Part shown: positions 20,701-34,400 of the stretch, in pieces
How positions within the stretch are numbered: the first letter of the stretch is position 1
How the letters are laid out: each line of letters opens with the position of its first letter
NCBI GenBank assembly: GCA_947650365.1
Contig: OX393553.1
Coordinates: forward strand, 71,350,485 to 71,414,484
DNA: 64,000 nt
DNA from: Chamaelirium japonicum
Taxonomy: Eukaryota > Streptophyta > Magnoliopsida > Liliales > Melanthiaceae
Reading direction: 5' to 3'
Notes under the pieces: generated by a model
Databases searched by the model: none
Told to the model about the DNA's origin: nothing
Seen by the model: only the letters and a program-made list of their open reading frames with translations
Program-made: the position numbers and the translations under genes

Positions 20701-23700
20701 GTTTTTCTATATCTTGATATATTTGTTTTTGAGGTTTTTCCCAAAACGATCCCCAACTCACATGAATTGATGAGACTGGCCCTGATTGCTTTTTGCATTA
20801 CATTTTGGCTCTCAACACGTGCCAAAATGCCAAATGTCCCATCCGAACAGCTGTTGCACTTTTGTGACCGACTACCGTTTTACCCTTATGATGTAAAAAC
20901 CCGTTCCTCTCCCCCGTTTGAAATTCTGCTCGCTTTAATCACCCCTCGTCACCGGAGATCGTGGATCTAGATGTTGAAGTCTCCAAAGTCGCAGTCGCTA
21001 GACCGGTGACAACTGTTTCATCCAGTGTTCCTCTTCACTTGCTGTCGAGCCGGAGGTCATCGTAAACGATTATGTTAGGAGACGACGGCTAGGGTTTGGA
21101 GAGGAACAGAATGATTCCATTGAGGGACTCAAGCCCAATATATATGTACAGTAAACCCGACCCGACTATACAGTAAACCCGACCCATTACATTACATTAA
21201 CACTCCCCCTCAAACTCACGGTGGATCATGAACCGAGAGTTTGCCTAGAAAATGTCTGAAGCGAGCAGTCGTCAGTGGCTTCGTCAGAAAATCAGCAGTC
21301 TGCTCCGATGAGGGAATGAAAGGCAGGGAGATGATGTGATCAATAAACGCCTGGCGAACATAATGACAGTCAACTTCAATATGCTTTGTTCGCTCATGGA
21401 AGACCGGATTGCTAGCAATCTGAATAGCACTCCGGTTGTCACAGAAGAGAGGGGTCGGCCCGGATATCACCACTCCCAAGTCAAGCAGAAGACGTCGAAG
21501 CCAGACAATCTCGGCGGTGGTGGAAGCCATAGCCCTGTATTCGGCTTCGGTGCTGGAGCGAGCAACAGACTCCTGCTTCTTGCTGCGCCAAGAAATCAGG
21601 GAGTCACCCAGAAACACACAGTATCCTGTAGTAGATCGACGAGTGTCTGCATCTCCTGCCCAATCTGCATCTGAGTAGGCGCGCAGTACCAACGGAGAGG
21701 TGGAGGAAAACAGGAGTGAACGGGTGATGGTGCCCCGGAGGTAGCGGATAATCCGCAGAACAGCTGCATAGTGTACTGACCGTGGAGCCTGAACAAACTG
21801 ACTGACAATGCCAACAGCATGAGCAATGTCTGACCGGGTCATGGTGAGATAGACAAGCATCCCAACCAACCTCTGGTAGCGGGAGACATCCTGGAGTGGC
21901 TCACCATCGGTAGCGAGAAGCTTCAAATTGAGCTCCATGGGTGTATCAGCAGTACGTGTGTCAGTGAGGGCAGCATCAGTAAGAATGTCGGAGATGTACT
22001 TCTGCTGGGAGACCAACAGACCACGAGCTGACCTGGCAATCTCAAGACCCAGAAAGTAGCGAAGAGAGCCCAGGTCTTTCATCTCAAACTGACTCTGGAG
22101 GTGCCGCTGGAGAGAGGCGATGGTGGCACGGTCATCCCCAGTGATGATCATATCATCCACGTAGAGGAGAAGGACTGCAATGCCCTGACTGGAGGAGCGA
22201 GTGAACAGGGCATAGTCGGAGTGACGCTCAACAAACCCGGCAGCCAGAACTGCACTGCGAAAGCGCTCAAACCAGGCACGAGGAGCCTGCTTGAGCCCAT
22301 AGATGGCCCGGCGCAACCGACACACGTGTCCTGGAGGAACTGAAGTGCCCGGAGGAGGAGCCATGTAGACTTCCTCGGAGAGATCACCGTGAAGAAACGC
22401 ATTGGTGACATCCATCTGATGGAGAGGCCACCCTCGAGCAGCTGCCACAGCTAAGAGGGTGCGCACAGTAGTCATCCGAGCAACTGGAGCAAACGTCTCC
22501 TCGTAGTCAATCCCATACTCCTGGGAGAAGCCACGAGCAACGAGGCGAGCCTTGTGCCGCTCAATGGAGCCGTCAGGTCGAGTCTTGACCTTGAAGATCC
22601 ACTTGCAGCTAACAGGCACCACCCCGGGGGGACAAGGCACCAACTCCCAGGTCTGGGTCCGCTGAAATGCCTCAAGCTCAACTGACATGGCCTGCCGCCA
22701 CTCTGGATGTAATGCTGCCTCACGGTACGATTGGGGCTCCCGGTGAGTGTGAAGAGCAGTAAGGAAGGCCTGAAAGGATGGTGAATAGAAGGCACTGGCA
22801 GAGAAGCCAGAAGAGTCAGGAGAGTCAGTGGGAAAAGCAGAGTAACCAAACCTGTCAGGAGAGTAGTCGTATCTGGCAGGAGGGTGATGTTCGCGCGCTG
22901 GGTAGCGCCGAACAGGAGCAGGATCCACGACCGGGGAGGAGGGAGCAGCAGCATCAGGCGAAGGAGTACCAGGGAGAACCGATTCGGGAGGGGGAGCTGC
23001 AGACCGACGTACATAGACACGAGTAATGGGTGGTGGAGGTGGTGGGGGTGGTGGCGTGGGGGACTGAGGAGGTGGTGGTGGTGGAGGCGATGGATACTGA
23101 GGAGGTGGTGGTGGTGGTGTAGTAGGCGTGGATGGAGCAACAGAAACCGGGGGTAGAACAGGGATGTGAAGATGCGAGGAGGGCGAGGAGGATGACGAAG
23201 TAGGCAAGGAAAGATCCCGAGACTCAGGAGCAAAATACGGGACATCCTCAACAAAGGAGACGTGACGGGAGACACGGATCCGACGAGCTAAGGGATCATA
23301 GCAGCGATACCCCTTATGCTCACGACTGAGCCCCAAGTGAACACACCTAACAGACCTCGCGGAAAGTTTGGTGCGCTCATGGGGAGGAAGAAGAACGAAG
23401 CACGTGCAGCCAAACGTGCGAAGAAGAGAGTAGTCAGGTGGGCTGGAGTGAAGGCGCTCGTGAGGGGTGGCACCGGACAGAGCAGATGACGGAGTGATAT
23501 TGATGAGGTGGACAGCCGTCATGACAGCTTCAGCCCAGTAGGAGTGAGGGACAGACGCAGAGAGAAGCAAGGCTCGTGCAGTCTCAAGGACATGACGATG
23601 CTTGCGTTCGGCAACGCCGTTCTGCTCATGGGTGTGGGGACAGGACTGCTGGTGAAGAGTGCCGTGAGACTGAAGAAGCTCACGCATCTCAGAGGAGAGA

Positions 23701-26700
23701 TACTCCTTGGCCCAATCAGACCGAAAGGTCTTGATTCGCCGACCAAACTGGGTGTGTATCATAGTGGTGAATCGCCTAAAGATGTGGGGAATTTCAGACC
23801 GATGACGCATGAGATAGACCCAGGTGCACCTAGAATAGTCATCGATAAAACAAACATAATACATATAACCAGATAGAGATGCAACAGGACCAAATATCCG
23901 AATGAACTAAATCAAATAAAGCATTAGACTGGGAAGTACTAGCAGAAAAAGGAAGAGCTAGATGCTTTGCCAGTCGACAACCCGTACAGACAGAGAGGGG
24001 GGAGAAAGACGCTCGACCCAAAGCGCCCGAACGGAATACGCTTTTGAGTCGATCACTAGATATATGACCTAACCTTCTGTGCCACAGGTCGGCATCAGAG
24101 GTGACAGACATGACAGACGCAACTGAAGACACATGGAGATGGTCCAACTGGTAGAGTCCTCCTGCCCTACGGCCCAGCCCAATCCTCTGACCCGTCCGCG
24201 AATCCTGCACAACACAAACAGAAGGGGTGAAGGTGACAGTCAGGCCAGAGTCGCAAAGAGAACTGATGGAAATCAAATTAATATTAAGACGAGGGGCATG
24301 ATGGACATGGGATAGGGTCAGGCGACCAGAAGGGTCAGAGGTGGTGGTGATGGAGCCACATTGCGGAATAGGGACGAGAGTCCCATCCGCAGTGCGAACC
24401 TCCTGGTGGGTGGTAGTGGGAGAACAGTCCGTGAGGACAGTGGAGTCAAAAGTAAGGTGACAGGAGGCACCCGAATCGAAGATCCATGGAGCAGTAGTAC
24501 CAGAGGTGGCAGACAAGCCGTGCGCAGTCGCGGAGCCGGTGGAGGCTATGTGGCGGAGAAGGAGCTCCTCGAGGCGCTGAAGACGGTCCGGCTCAGGCGG
24601 CGAAGGAGCTGTGGGAGCAGTGGGGAGCGGCGAGGCCTCTGCAGTAGCCGCTGCACCACCAATGTGGCGAAAGGAAGACGAACCACGTCCTCGGCCCCGT
24701 CCACCTCGACCGCCGCGTCGATCGTCGCGAGAGGTCGAAGACCAGCGGGGGGATCTCTCATCCGGACCCCAGCGGGGGTTGCGTGGAGGACGTGTAGGGC
24801 ACTCGCGCTTCATGTGGCCGGGCTCCTTGCAGTAGTGACAGAAAACAGCCTCATCGGAGAACCCGGCTGCCAGGACAGAGTCGGAGCTAGGAGCAAGTGG
24901 AGGAGCACGAGCACCCTGAGTCTGAAGGCGGGTCTCCTCGTCGACCAAGGCGAGTAGGGCATCCTCGAGCCGAGGGAGGGGCTCCCGGTGCAGGAGCTGG
25001 GCAGCTATGAGAGCAAAGTCTGGTCGAAGTGCTGCCAGAAACTGGTGCAAGTGGCCCTCGTCGAGGTAGCGCTGGAAGTCCCGGGAGCGGGGGCAGTCAC
25101 ACCGCTCCGGAATCAGTGAGTCCAGCTCATGCCAGTAGGCACTCATCTGACTGAAAAAGTCCTGAATGGTACGCTCCCCCTGACGGGCAGACTGCGAGTC
25201 GCAGATGAGCTGATGCCGGCGGGCGCCGCCGCGCGGGAGAAAACGGTCCCGGAGATACTCCCACATCGCGCGCGCAGTAGGAAGGCGGCCGATGGGAGCA
25301 AGGAGCGGACGAGCAACCGAGTCCAGGAGGTACGCCCGGATGGCCTGATCGTGGCGGCGCCACGTAAGAGCAGCAACGGGGACCGCCGTGGTAGTAGTCG
25401 CTGCAGAAGATGCAGCACTGCTGGTGACAGAGGACGAGCCGGAGTAGTCAGTGGGAGGAGGATCCTCGCCGGTGATGTGACCCCACAGATCACGACTTGA
25501 GAGGGCGGCCTCGACGGTGAGGGACCAGTCAGGCCAGTCGCTGGCCGCCGACAACTGGAACGCGACCGCCTTCAGCGGTGGAGAGATCGCAGCAACGGTC
25601 GGGACAGCTGGAGATGCCATGGAGGAGGCTGTAGGGTGTCGGGAGGGAATCGGGTGGGCTGAAGGGGATCGGAGGGCTGTGGGGAGGGGATCGGAGGGCC
25701 GGTGGGGACTGGAGGGTGTGCGAGGGAGGTCGGCGGTGATTGGAGGGGCCGGGGGGGGTTCGGGTGGGGTCGGGTGGGGTCGGGAGGGGTGCGGGTGGGG
25801 TCGGGGGGGGTCGGGTGGGGTCGGGGGTGTTCGGCGGTGGCTGAAGGGGCCGGGGGGGGGAGCCGACGGTGACCGGAGGGGCCGGGGGGGTGCGGGAGAG
25901 GTTCAGGCGGTGGCTGGAGAGGCTGGGGGGGGACCGGCGGTGACTGGAGGGGCCGGGAGGAGTGCGGAAGGGGTTCGGGTGGGGTCAGGAGGGGTCGGCG
26001 GTGGCTGGAGGGGCCGGGGGGGGGGCCGGCGGTTGCTGTAGGCCGGAGGGGGGGCTGCCGATCGGATGAAGGAGGCCGGAGGGGGTTGCCGGAGGTGCTG
26101 CCGTCGCCCTAGAGCTCTGATACCATGTTAGGAGACGACGGCTAGGGTTTGGAGAGGAACAGAATGATTCCATTGAGGGACTCAAGCCCAATATATATGT
26201 ACAGTAAACCCGACCCGACTATACAGTAAACCCGACCCATTACATTACATTAACAGATTATATTACTCCTCACACTATGCCGTTACTTGATTCGAAACCC
26301 TAATTTGAGAGATGTTCCCTACATTGATACAGTTTAAAAGAAACCCTAACATTAGCCACCTAAAACCCTGGATGCCATACCACCCTAGACGGTAAAATAA
26401 ACCATGATGATCGTATTTTGCTGTCTAAGCCCATAGCCCCAAGATAGAAACCCTAGACACCCTAAAAGTAACCGTTGCATGTAACCTTCGCTGGCGCCAT
26501 ACATGCCATAAACTATAAGAGTAGCTATTGCATCGGAGCATGTAACCTGCGCCAACGCCATGCATGCCATAAACGACAAAATTAGTTATTGCACCTGATC
26601 ATGTAACATGCGCCGGCGCAATGCATGCTATAAACTCGATCACTCAGTGCACGACCTTGAACGAAAGAGTATTGTGGACTTGAACTCGATCATGACATAT

Positions 26701-29700
26701 CGTTGCACGACCTTGAATTGATCCTTGCCTTGATCTTGAGCATCTCCGGGCAGCAAGTCGTTCCTTCTCCAATGTAGCTATGTACAACACCTCAATTTCA
26801 TCTTTGGAGTCGGAGTTGTCAAGAAGCTTGCTCATTAAGCAATGTCCGCCATCACCTTTGGGAATAAAACGGGAGCTTTATACACTTGAGAGATTTTTGT
26901 TTCAGAGGAGGGGGGGGGGTGGGGTAGGGGGAGTGTAAAAATGAGAGAGGAATCACTCAATTTTATATAGAATAAATCCGAGCCCAGTGGTCAAAAATTT
27001 GATCGTTGGTGAAAAACTGTGCCCCCATGAATTCGAGATCTACGGTTATAAATTTAATTATTGGTGAAAAGCCGAGCCCCCCTTGGAGTTTTAGCCCAAC
27101 GGTTAGAAATTCCAATATCGGTGAAAAGCTGATCCAAGCCAACTCGAAATCCAAGACCAAGGGTTAGAAATTCAAACCCTATATTTCTATAAAGTTTTTA
27201 ATATTTTTTAAAGTTTTTATAGCTTTTTTTTGTATTTTTTAAATAGTTTTGTTTCAAACAGAAAATATGGTAATATTTAAAAAAGACCATAGGCTTTTGG
27301 TAATTTAGTGGTTTGGTCAATTTGGTAAAATGTGGATATGTGGTAGGGCATTTGGTCCTTTTAGAAAAGGCTCCCTAGAATAGTGAGTCTGTTGGAGTTG
27401 ACATCCAAGTATGGCTCCCTATTCTAATGAGATGGCCATTTTCCCCTAATTTTGGCTCCCTAGAATAGGGAGTCTACTGGAGATGCTCTTACATGCCAGG
27501 GCATCCAAACACCCCCGTAAATGATCAACATGGTAGTGAGGTTCATGTAAGTTGTTTCTTTTCTTTATATTGACTGCTAACCACAGGGTTTTAATGATAA
27601 GTATCATTCAGGATTGAACAAGGTGCTTTGATATATCAAATATGTTGAATTTACAAATTAAGATCTGTCCCTGGAAGACGTCGACCAACTATTTTAAATC
27701 CTTTTGCTTATATTCCACGTATAGTATAATTTTCAGCAGCCGCACCCCAAACTAGTGGGGCTTTCTTTTCTTTTTGGTGCAACAAATATTTAAACCAGCC
27801 TTCATGATTCTTAGATGCAAGGTTTGGTAATTTGTGCTACACTGCTACCATGATTACTATGGTGGCTTCACCTTTCTTTCATCTCCTGAAGTACACTATA
27901 CTCTGTAGTTGTGTTGCTGACTCACGCTGTGTTCCTTTAGAAGAGAAAATTGGTGTATCCATTTTATAATCACTTTAAAATATAGTAGTTCAGGTTGTTT
28001 ATTAATGTGTCTGAGCATTGAAGTGTAAACTCTCGCTTGGTTGATACATATAATCACCGTCCAATTTGAATCCCTATCCATCTACGTTCTTGTTTGGCAC
28101 TGTTTCCTGATGTACTAACCTTACCCTGATTTCAGGTATCATGACGCTGATATGAGGACAGGAAAAGCAACCTATTGGCAGCTAACAAGCCTTCAAGCCT
28201 TCTGGCCTGGTCTTCAGGTTGTTCATGTATTCGCCTAAGTTTTGCCGGACAACTAAGTTTAAATTTCCTTAATCTTAATCTTTGATTAATTGCAAACAGA
28301 TTCTCGTTGGAGATATTACTGCTGCCAATGTAACACATCGGGAATTCTTCTACGTATGGGAGAAATTTGGTTTGCTACCCGAAAGGTATGGTTGGTGTTC
28401 AAGTCCTCATTAAGAAATTTGTTAAGTGAGAACACTTTATAAGCAATTTGGTTCAAACTATCGAAAAATTGAAGACAATAAATTGCAGCCTACCAATTAA
28501 TAACTCCAAAGGGAAAATTACTGATGCTAATGTTCCGCCATTGATTGATTCGAGTCTTGTGTGATTATTGTTGGAAAAATATTTCTGTACTGCTAATTCT
28601 CAAAATGGAAGTGTTGGGGACCCTTTGATCGGAGATGACAAAGATTGGAAACACGATTAAAAGAAAAAGATCCAACCACTGATGTCTAGATTTTATATGA
28701 AGCAAATCATCGAAAGTATAGAGAACATATATTCGCTAAAATTTCCCCATGATCTTGAGCAGAGAATAGGGCTTTACCTCACATATCGTCCTCCACAGTA
28801 TAATTAAAATAAACTATATATCTTTTTTGTAAAAGAAAGCCTCCACATTATAGAGAACATATATTCGGTGCAATTTTTTTTAAAGAAATTGTAGTCCAAT
28901 TTATTGATCGGAGACGACAAAGATTGGAACACAATTAAAAGAAAGATCCAACCACTGATGTCTAGATTTTATATCGAGCAAATCATCGAAAGTCGAAAGT
29001 ATAGAGAACATATATTCGCTGAAATTTACCCATGATCTTGAGCGGAGAATGGTGCTTTACCCCACATATCGTCCTCCACAGTATAATAAAAATAAATCAT
29101 CTCTTCTTTTTTTTAAAGAAAGCCCCCTTATTTGAGGGAGGGTTTGGCTAGGACCCTGACCAATATATTAGTATAAATTAAGAGTAAAGAAGAAGCAAAG
29201 AAAACATGAAAGAACCACTTCAAGAAGAGTTACTGAAAAGAAGAATTGAATTCTTCAGGGGGTCTGGTAGAGGAGTTGTCCAAGTCTTCAAGTAGCCTCA
29301 ATCCTTTTGATGATCTTTAAATCAGGTACGGAGTTCTGGTGGAAGGTTCTATTGCTCTCTTTCCCAGATGACCAGCAAGTAGCAGACGATGATATCCCAA
29401 AGTTTTTGTATATATGATGGAGCCCTTTTCTTCTCTGAAATAGTCCACAAAGAGAGCAGATATGTTGGGTGCCCGCTAATCTGAAGCCTGAGCTTGATTG
29501 GCTTCTTGATATCTCGAAATAAACTGCATCCAAGAAGAAGATGAGAGGTATTCTTTGAACCCAAAGGGCATGAGCTGCAATTGGAGTTATCTAAACTGGG
29601 AAACTATCTCTTCGTCAAATTCTTCTTGGTCATTTTTTTTTTTCTGGAGAGCCAGAGTACATAAAAATTCACACTTTTAGAGGGATCTTAGCCTTCCATA

Positions 29701-31381
29701 GGATCTTAGAATCGGGACAAAGTGTATGTCAGAAGTTTATAAAGAGAGTCGATAAAAAACTTCCCTGAAGAGGTTAATCGCCGACTAGTGGAATTTGGGA
29801 TCGAATTGATACTGAATGGAAAGAGAATGTCCAAAAGATTAACTAGCTTCCCTGCAAGATTATACATGCTACAGGAAGAGGTTGGATGCCAAGTAATATT
29901 AGAACCCTTTATAACAGCTTGTGAATGGATAGAAGCATCTTTAAGTCTAGCCAAGGCAAAAAAATCAGGATAGAGATTCTTGATAGGGATGTCTTGTATC
30001 CAAACATCCTTCCAAAATATAATTTTGTTTGTTGTTTCCTAGAATGAATTTGTTCCCACATCAAAAGACTTATTTGTTCTTGATAATACCTTTCCAAAAG
30101 GGCAATAGTTTACCTGAGACTATGCTTCTAACTTGGATCAATGTGAACCACATGAAATATCTAGATTTGATGATTTCTGTCCATTTATACCCATTGGAGC
30201 TTTGAATACGCAACCATCATTTGCTTAACAATGCTGAATTGAATTCTCTAAGATTTATGACACCAAGTCCTCCAAATTTCTTAGCCTTAAATAGAGTTCC
30301 ATCTCATGAGATTATAAAGGCCCAAATGGCTATCTTCTCCCCTCCAATGAAAATTTCTTCTAATCTGTTAATTTTCTGAAAAAATCCATGTGGGTAAATA
30401 ATAGAAATCCATGTAATAGTTAGGAATTGTAGAAATAACTAAATTAAGGAGGATGAGTGGGTCTCCCAGAGAGATATTTTCCTTCCAACCTACTAGCCTC
30501 TTCTCTTTTTTCTCAATAATCTGAAAATAGTCTTCTTTGCCAATCTTTCTATCATTTTTAGGTAGGCCGAGATACTTAACTGGCAATTCCCCTAATTTGG
30601 AATTCAGTAGAGAAGAGTATCTATTGCCTTTAATTTGGTTCCCACCATTATAGTATATGCTGAGCCTTATTGATGCTAATTTGCAAACTTGATTCAAAGA
30701 AATAAAGAATGATCTTCAAAGTTATCATATCAGGGGCCTCCGACTTGCTGAAAAGTAAAGTGCATCAGCAAAGTGAATATTGGCAAGGTTGTCATATCGT
30801 GTATCGTATCGTGTATCGTTTTCCCTATTTTGTGTATCGTGTATCGTTTTCCCTATTTTGTGTATCGTGTATCGTATCGTATCGTGTATCGTAAGATACG
30901 GTTAAATTTATATTTTATATATATATATATATAATAAATATAGAAAGTACATAGTAGAATATTAAATATGAAAAGTCAAGTAGAAGAGTAAGACATTCCC
31001 TATAATTTCACATCAAACATAACATTGGCCTATACAAAAAATATGATGTATATATTTATATAAAAAAGAAATCATATATAAGTATTATCTATGATCTATC
31101 AATATATTGTTCTCAAAATATTCGAATGGTCAATGAAGACAAAACAAAAACTCAAAAAGTAGGAAGATCTTATTTTTCAATCTCCACCGCATCTACATCA
31201 TCAATTTGATCATCAACAATAGATAATTTATCACCACTTGCTTCTTTATCTTTCTCTAATGTCTCTTGCACCTCTTATTTATTTTCATTCTCATCCTCAT
31301 TGTCTTATTCAAAGTCATCCACTTCTTTCCTTTAGCCTTACTTTATGAACATAGATCCATTAGCCCTCTACTAAGAAGTAC

Positions 31382-31435
<54 letters not shown>

Positions 31436-34400
31436 TAGAAATGGAATCCTATAACTATTGAAATTAGCAAAGTTGTAGATATTTGGTGTTCCAAGCTCTA
31501 GAAAATTTTTTAAAACAAATGGCATTGGGATCCGACAACTCTAGAGAAATATTTGTAAAACACCTATGAATTTCTAAAAAAAAAATTGTATCACTTCACT
31601 CTAGGTTAGAAAACATTCCTAAGTATTTTTTTAGCGCTAAGAGACCTATGTAGTCCTTTGGGAAATTAAGAGAAAAAAATTCATTTTAAAAGTTTCAAAA
31701 AAAAAATAACAAACAAAAAAACATGTTTTTACCGTATCGTACCGTATCGTGTATCGTATCGTATCGTAGCGTATCGTATCGTGTATCGTACGATACAGGA
31801 GAAAAACGATACGTAAACCCGATACGTATCGTTTTTCTCCTGTATCGTATCGTATCGTACGATACGTATCGTGTATCGTACGATACTAACAACACTGAAT
31901 ATTGGTACTTCCGAGAGTCTACCCCAAATCTACTTATAAAATTAAGTGAAGCAACTCTCTTGATGATAGAATAAAAAATGTCAACCATGAGAATGAAAAA
32001 TAATGGAGATAAAGGCAGCCTTGCTTAACCCCCTTCCCATCATGAAGTGGTTGATTGTCATTGTTGATCAATCAAGAGAGTTTCGAGGATGAGAGGATGT
32101 CCCAAATCGCACTAATCCAATAATGAATGCCTTTCTTCTATATAACTTTCACTAGGAAATCGATTCTATCAGATGCCTTCTCAATTTTTTTTTCTTGAGG
32201 AAATTCAATGTTTAAATTCAACAGATCAAAAATGACTTCTAGGGCTGATGCAATAATATCTAATATATCGCATCCTTTTATAAAAGTTGAATGAGAGTTG
32301 TAATATCGTTCATCACCAAACTCAGCCTTTAGTCAAGACCTTGGTGACAATTTTATATAAGTGGTTTGACCAGGTAATAAGTCTAAAATCTGTGATGGTG
32401 ACAACCATAGTTACCAAAACGACCATTTTTTTTTTTTTCAAAAAAACGCGTTTTATACGCTTATTGCTCCGGGTTCGTAGCATACGAGAATAAAACCCGT
32501 TTTTTTGAAAAAAACGGCAATACGCGTTTAATACGTGTTTAAAAGGGTTAATACGTAAAAAACGTATTTAATACGGATTAGTTCGGCAAATGGGTTCGGG
32601 TCCAGGTTCGGGTTTTTTTTTTAAACCCACCGGATCAGTGGGATAAAAGGCAAATGGGTTCGGGTCCAGGTTCGGCAAATGGGTTCGTATAGAGAAATGG
32701 GTTCGGGTTCTGGTTTTTCTTTTTTAAACCCACCGGATCAGTGGGATTTATACCCTTGATTAGGGCTTTTCCCCTGCGCGACCCGAGAGGCGTATGCGAG
32801 ACTGCGAGAGAGGGAGGCGGAGCTACGGAGGACGTCTGCGAGAGAGGGTGGCGGAGCCGCGGAGGATGTCTACGAGAGAGGGAGGCAGAGTCGCGGAGGA
32901 CGTCTGCGACTCTGCGAGAGAGGGAGGCAGAGCCGCGGAGGAGCACTGCGAGAGAGGGAGGCGGAGCCGCAGAGGAGATTAGGGCTTTTTCCTTTGCACG
33001 ACCCGAGAGGCTTCTGCGACCCGGCGGAAGGCGTCTGTGAGAGAGGGAGACGGAGCCGTGGAGGAGCACTGCGAGAGAGGGAGCCGGAGCCACAGAGGAG
33101 CATATCTGCAGATTCTGCACATGTTTCTGTGAGACTGTGAGAGCGGTGAATGGAGAGGCTCTGGTTTGCTTCTTTCACTGCTTTTCTTGGAGGTACAGAG
33201 CTGCTAGGTTAGCTTTTTTTTTTCTGCTGTCTCTGTTCTTTATTCCCATTTAATTCTCTCTTTTTCCATGATTCCATCTTTCCCTCTTTTTCAGTCTTTC
33301 CCTCATCTTCCATATTCCACTGCAGTAAAAAAAAAATGTTTTCAATCTATACAGATTACAGAAGTAAAAATGTTTTCCCGTTTTTTTCCCATTTTTTCAG
33401 TTTTCGTCGTATTTTTCTGATTTTTTTCCTTGCCGTTTTTTTCCCGTTTTCCAACTTGGTAACTATGGTGACAACACCTTCACCTTTTGGAATTAGAATT
33501 ATCCGAGTGAAATTAATACTGTGTATGGAACTTTCAGTAAAATCTCGAATGAAAGGGAAAATGTCAATGTTGATGACCGTCCAGTATCGCTAAAAGAATT
33601 AGATGGGTAACCCATATGGTCCAGGAACCCTATCAGCCTCCATCTCAAAAATTGCTTTCTGAACTTCCTCCTATTGCAAAAGTTGGGTGATAAGACTTAA
33701 GAGAAGAATCAAGATCAGGTAAACTCACAGAATGAAAGATTGTCCCTAAGGATTAGATAAATCTCAGAATGAGAGATTGTCCCTATCTTGATCGTTGGAC
33801 TCGACTCTAAACTTTGAAAATTCTTCTCGAGGAATAATGAAGTCTCTAATATCGGCGCATAGTAGACACTTCATACGTTCTGAAGGATACACAAATGGCA
33901 TCCTAAGATAGATAGAAAAACCTATTTGTGAGGCAGGTTTCTTCTGGGAAGCAAATACATCAAACTCTCAAAAATAGAGTGTTGATACATTAAACTAATC
34001 CAGTATTCAAAGCCGCACTAAGACTGAGAATTGTTGATAAAGTATGGAGACAATGTGATTCTTGAAGATACTAAGATGTGGTCTAAATGGTAACCTAAGC
34101 AATTCAGATGAGACACATGTTTGGGTAAAGAACACAGGTTAAGATGGGTTTAACTTTAGTTTAAGTAGTCTGTAGTAATGTCGAACAGTTTCAGCTGTAC
34201 CAAGACATAGCACATGATATCCTGTGCCCATGACATAACTTTATTATTGGTGTGATACAGTCATAGAAACCTGTTTTTCACCGGTATCGCTATTGGTGCG
34301 GTATGCTATGGGCTTGTACTATCATCCTTGATCACATTATGTAGCATGTTTAACTGCTCCTCTTATATTATAGCGATGCTTGTCCTTTTCGACATAATTT

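Larger units (their letters stand above)
21073..26255 (-). mobile_element. Ty1/copia retrotransposon, recent insertion
   Basis: A complete 5183-bp element on the minus strand, inserted in a mannosidase intron in antisense to the gene. It has identical 130-bp LTRs at both ends and a perfect 5-bp target duplication GATTA (21068-21072 and 26256-26260). An initiator-Met-type PBS adjoins the right (5') LTR, and a polypurine tract adjoins the left (3') LTR. Domain order gag-protease-integrase-RT-RNase H is that of Ty1/copia. LTR identity implies a recent insertion. A single frameshift in integrase breaks the polyprotein. Confidence 0.97.
20118..28135 (+). other. Mannosidase intron, 8.0 kb, carrying a copia element
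   Basis: Intron sequence at 20118-21072 and 26256-28135 encloses the copia insertion at 21073-26255. I see no exon in either part. Positions 26466-26645 hold three degenerate units of about 67 bp (CATGTAACCTGCGCC-type). Positions 26950-27185 hold about 55-bp degenerate units containing TTGGTGAAAA. Positions 27412-27507 resemble the end of a Tourist-like element (GGAGATGCTC followed by TTA). Confidence 0.7.
29105..34000 (-). mobile_element. L1-type LINE, decayed, 3' two thirds
   Basis: Minus-strand translation gives LINE reverse transcriptase blocks in order. Near 33700: [20 protein letters not shown]. Near 32300: ITKVLTKG and STFIKG. Near 32000: GVKQGC, then [10 protein letters not shown]. 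Near 30750: HFAD of the FADD catalytic motif. At about 30400-30620: [29 protein letters not shown] and [12 protein letters not shown]. The terminal zinc-ribbon region at about 29700-29900 includes [18 protein letters not shown]. The coding sequence has many stops and shifts. The left end (TTCTTTTTTTT on the + strand near 29105) may be the poly(A) tail. The endonuclease domain is not clear. Confidence 0.85.

Noticed and set aside
22472-23275. 267-codon Leu/Pro/His-rich frame on the minus strand, and + strand frames at 24361-24957
   Set aside because: They are shadows of the copia pol and gag coding sequence in other frames.
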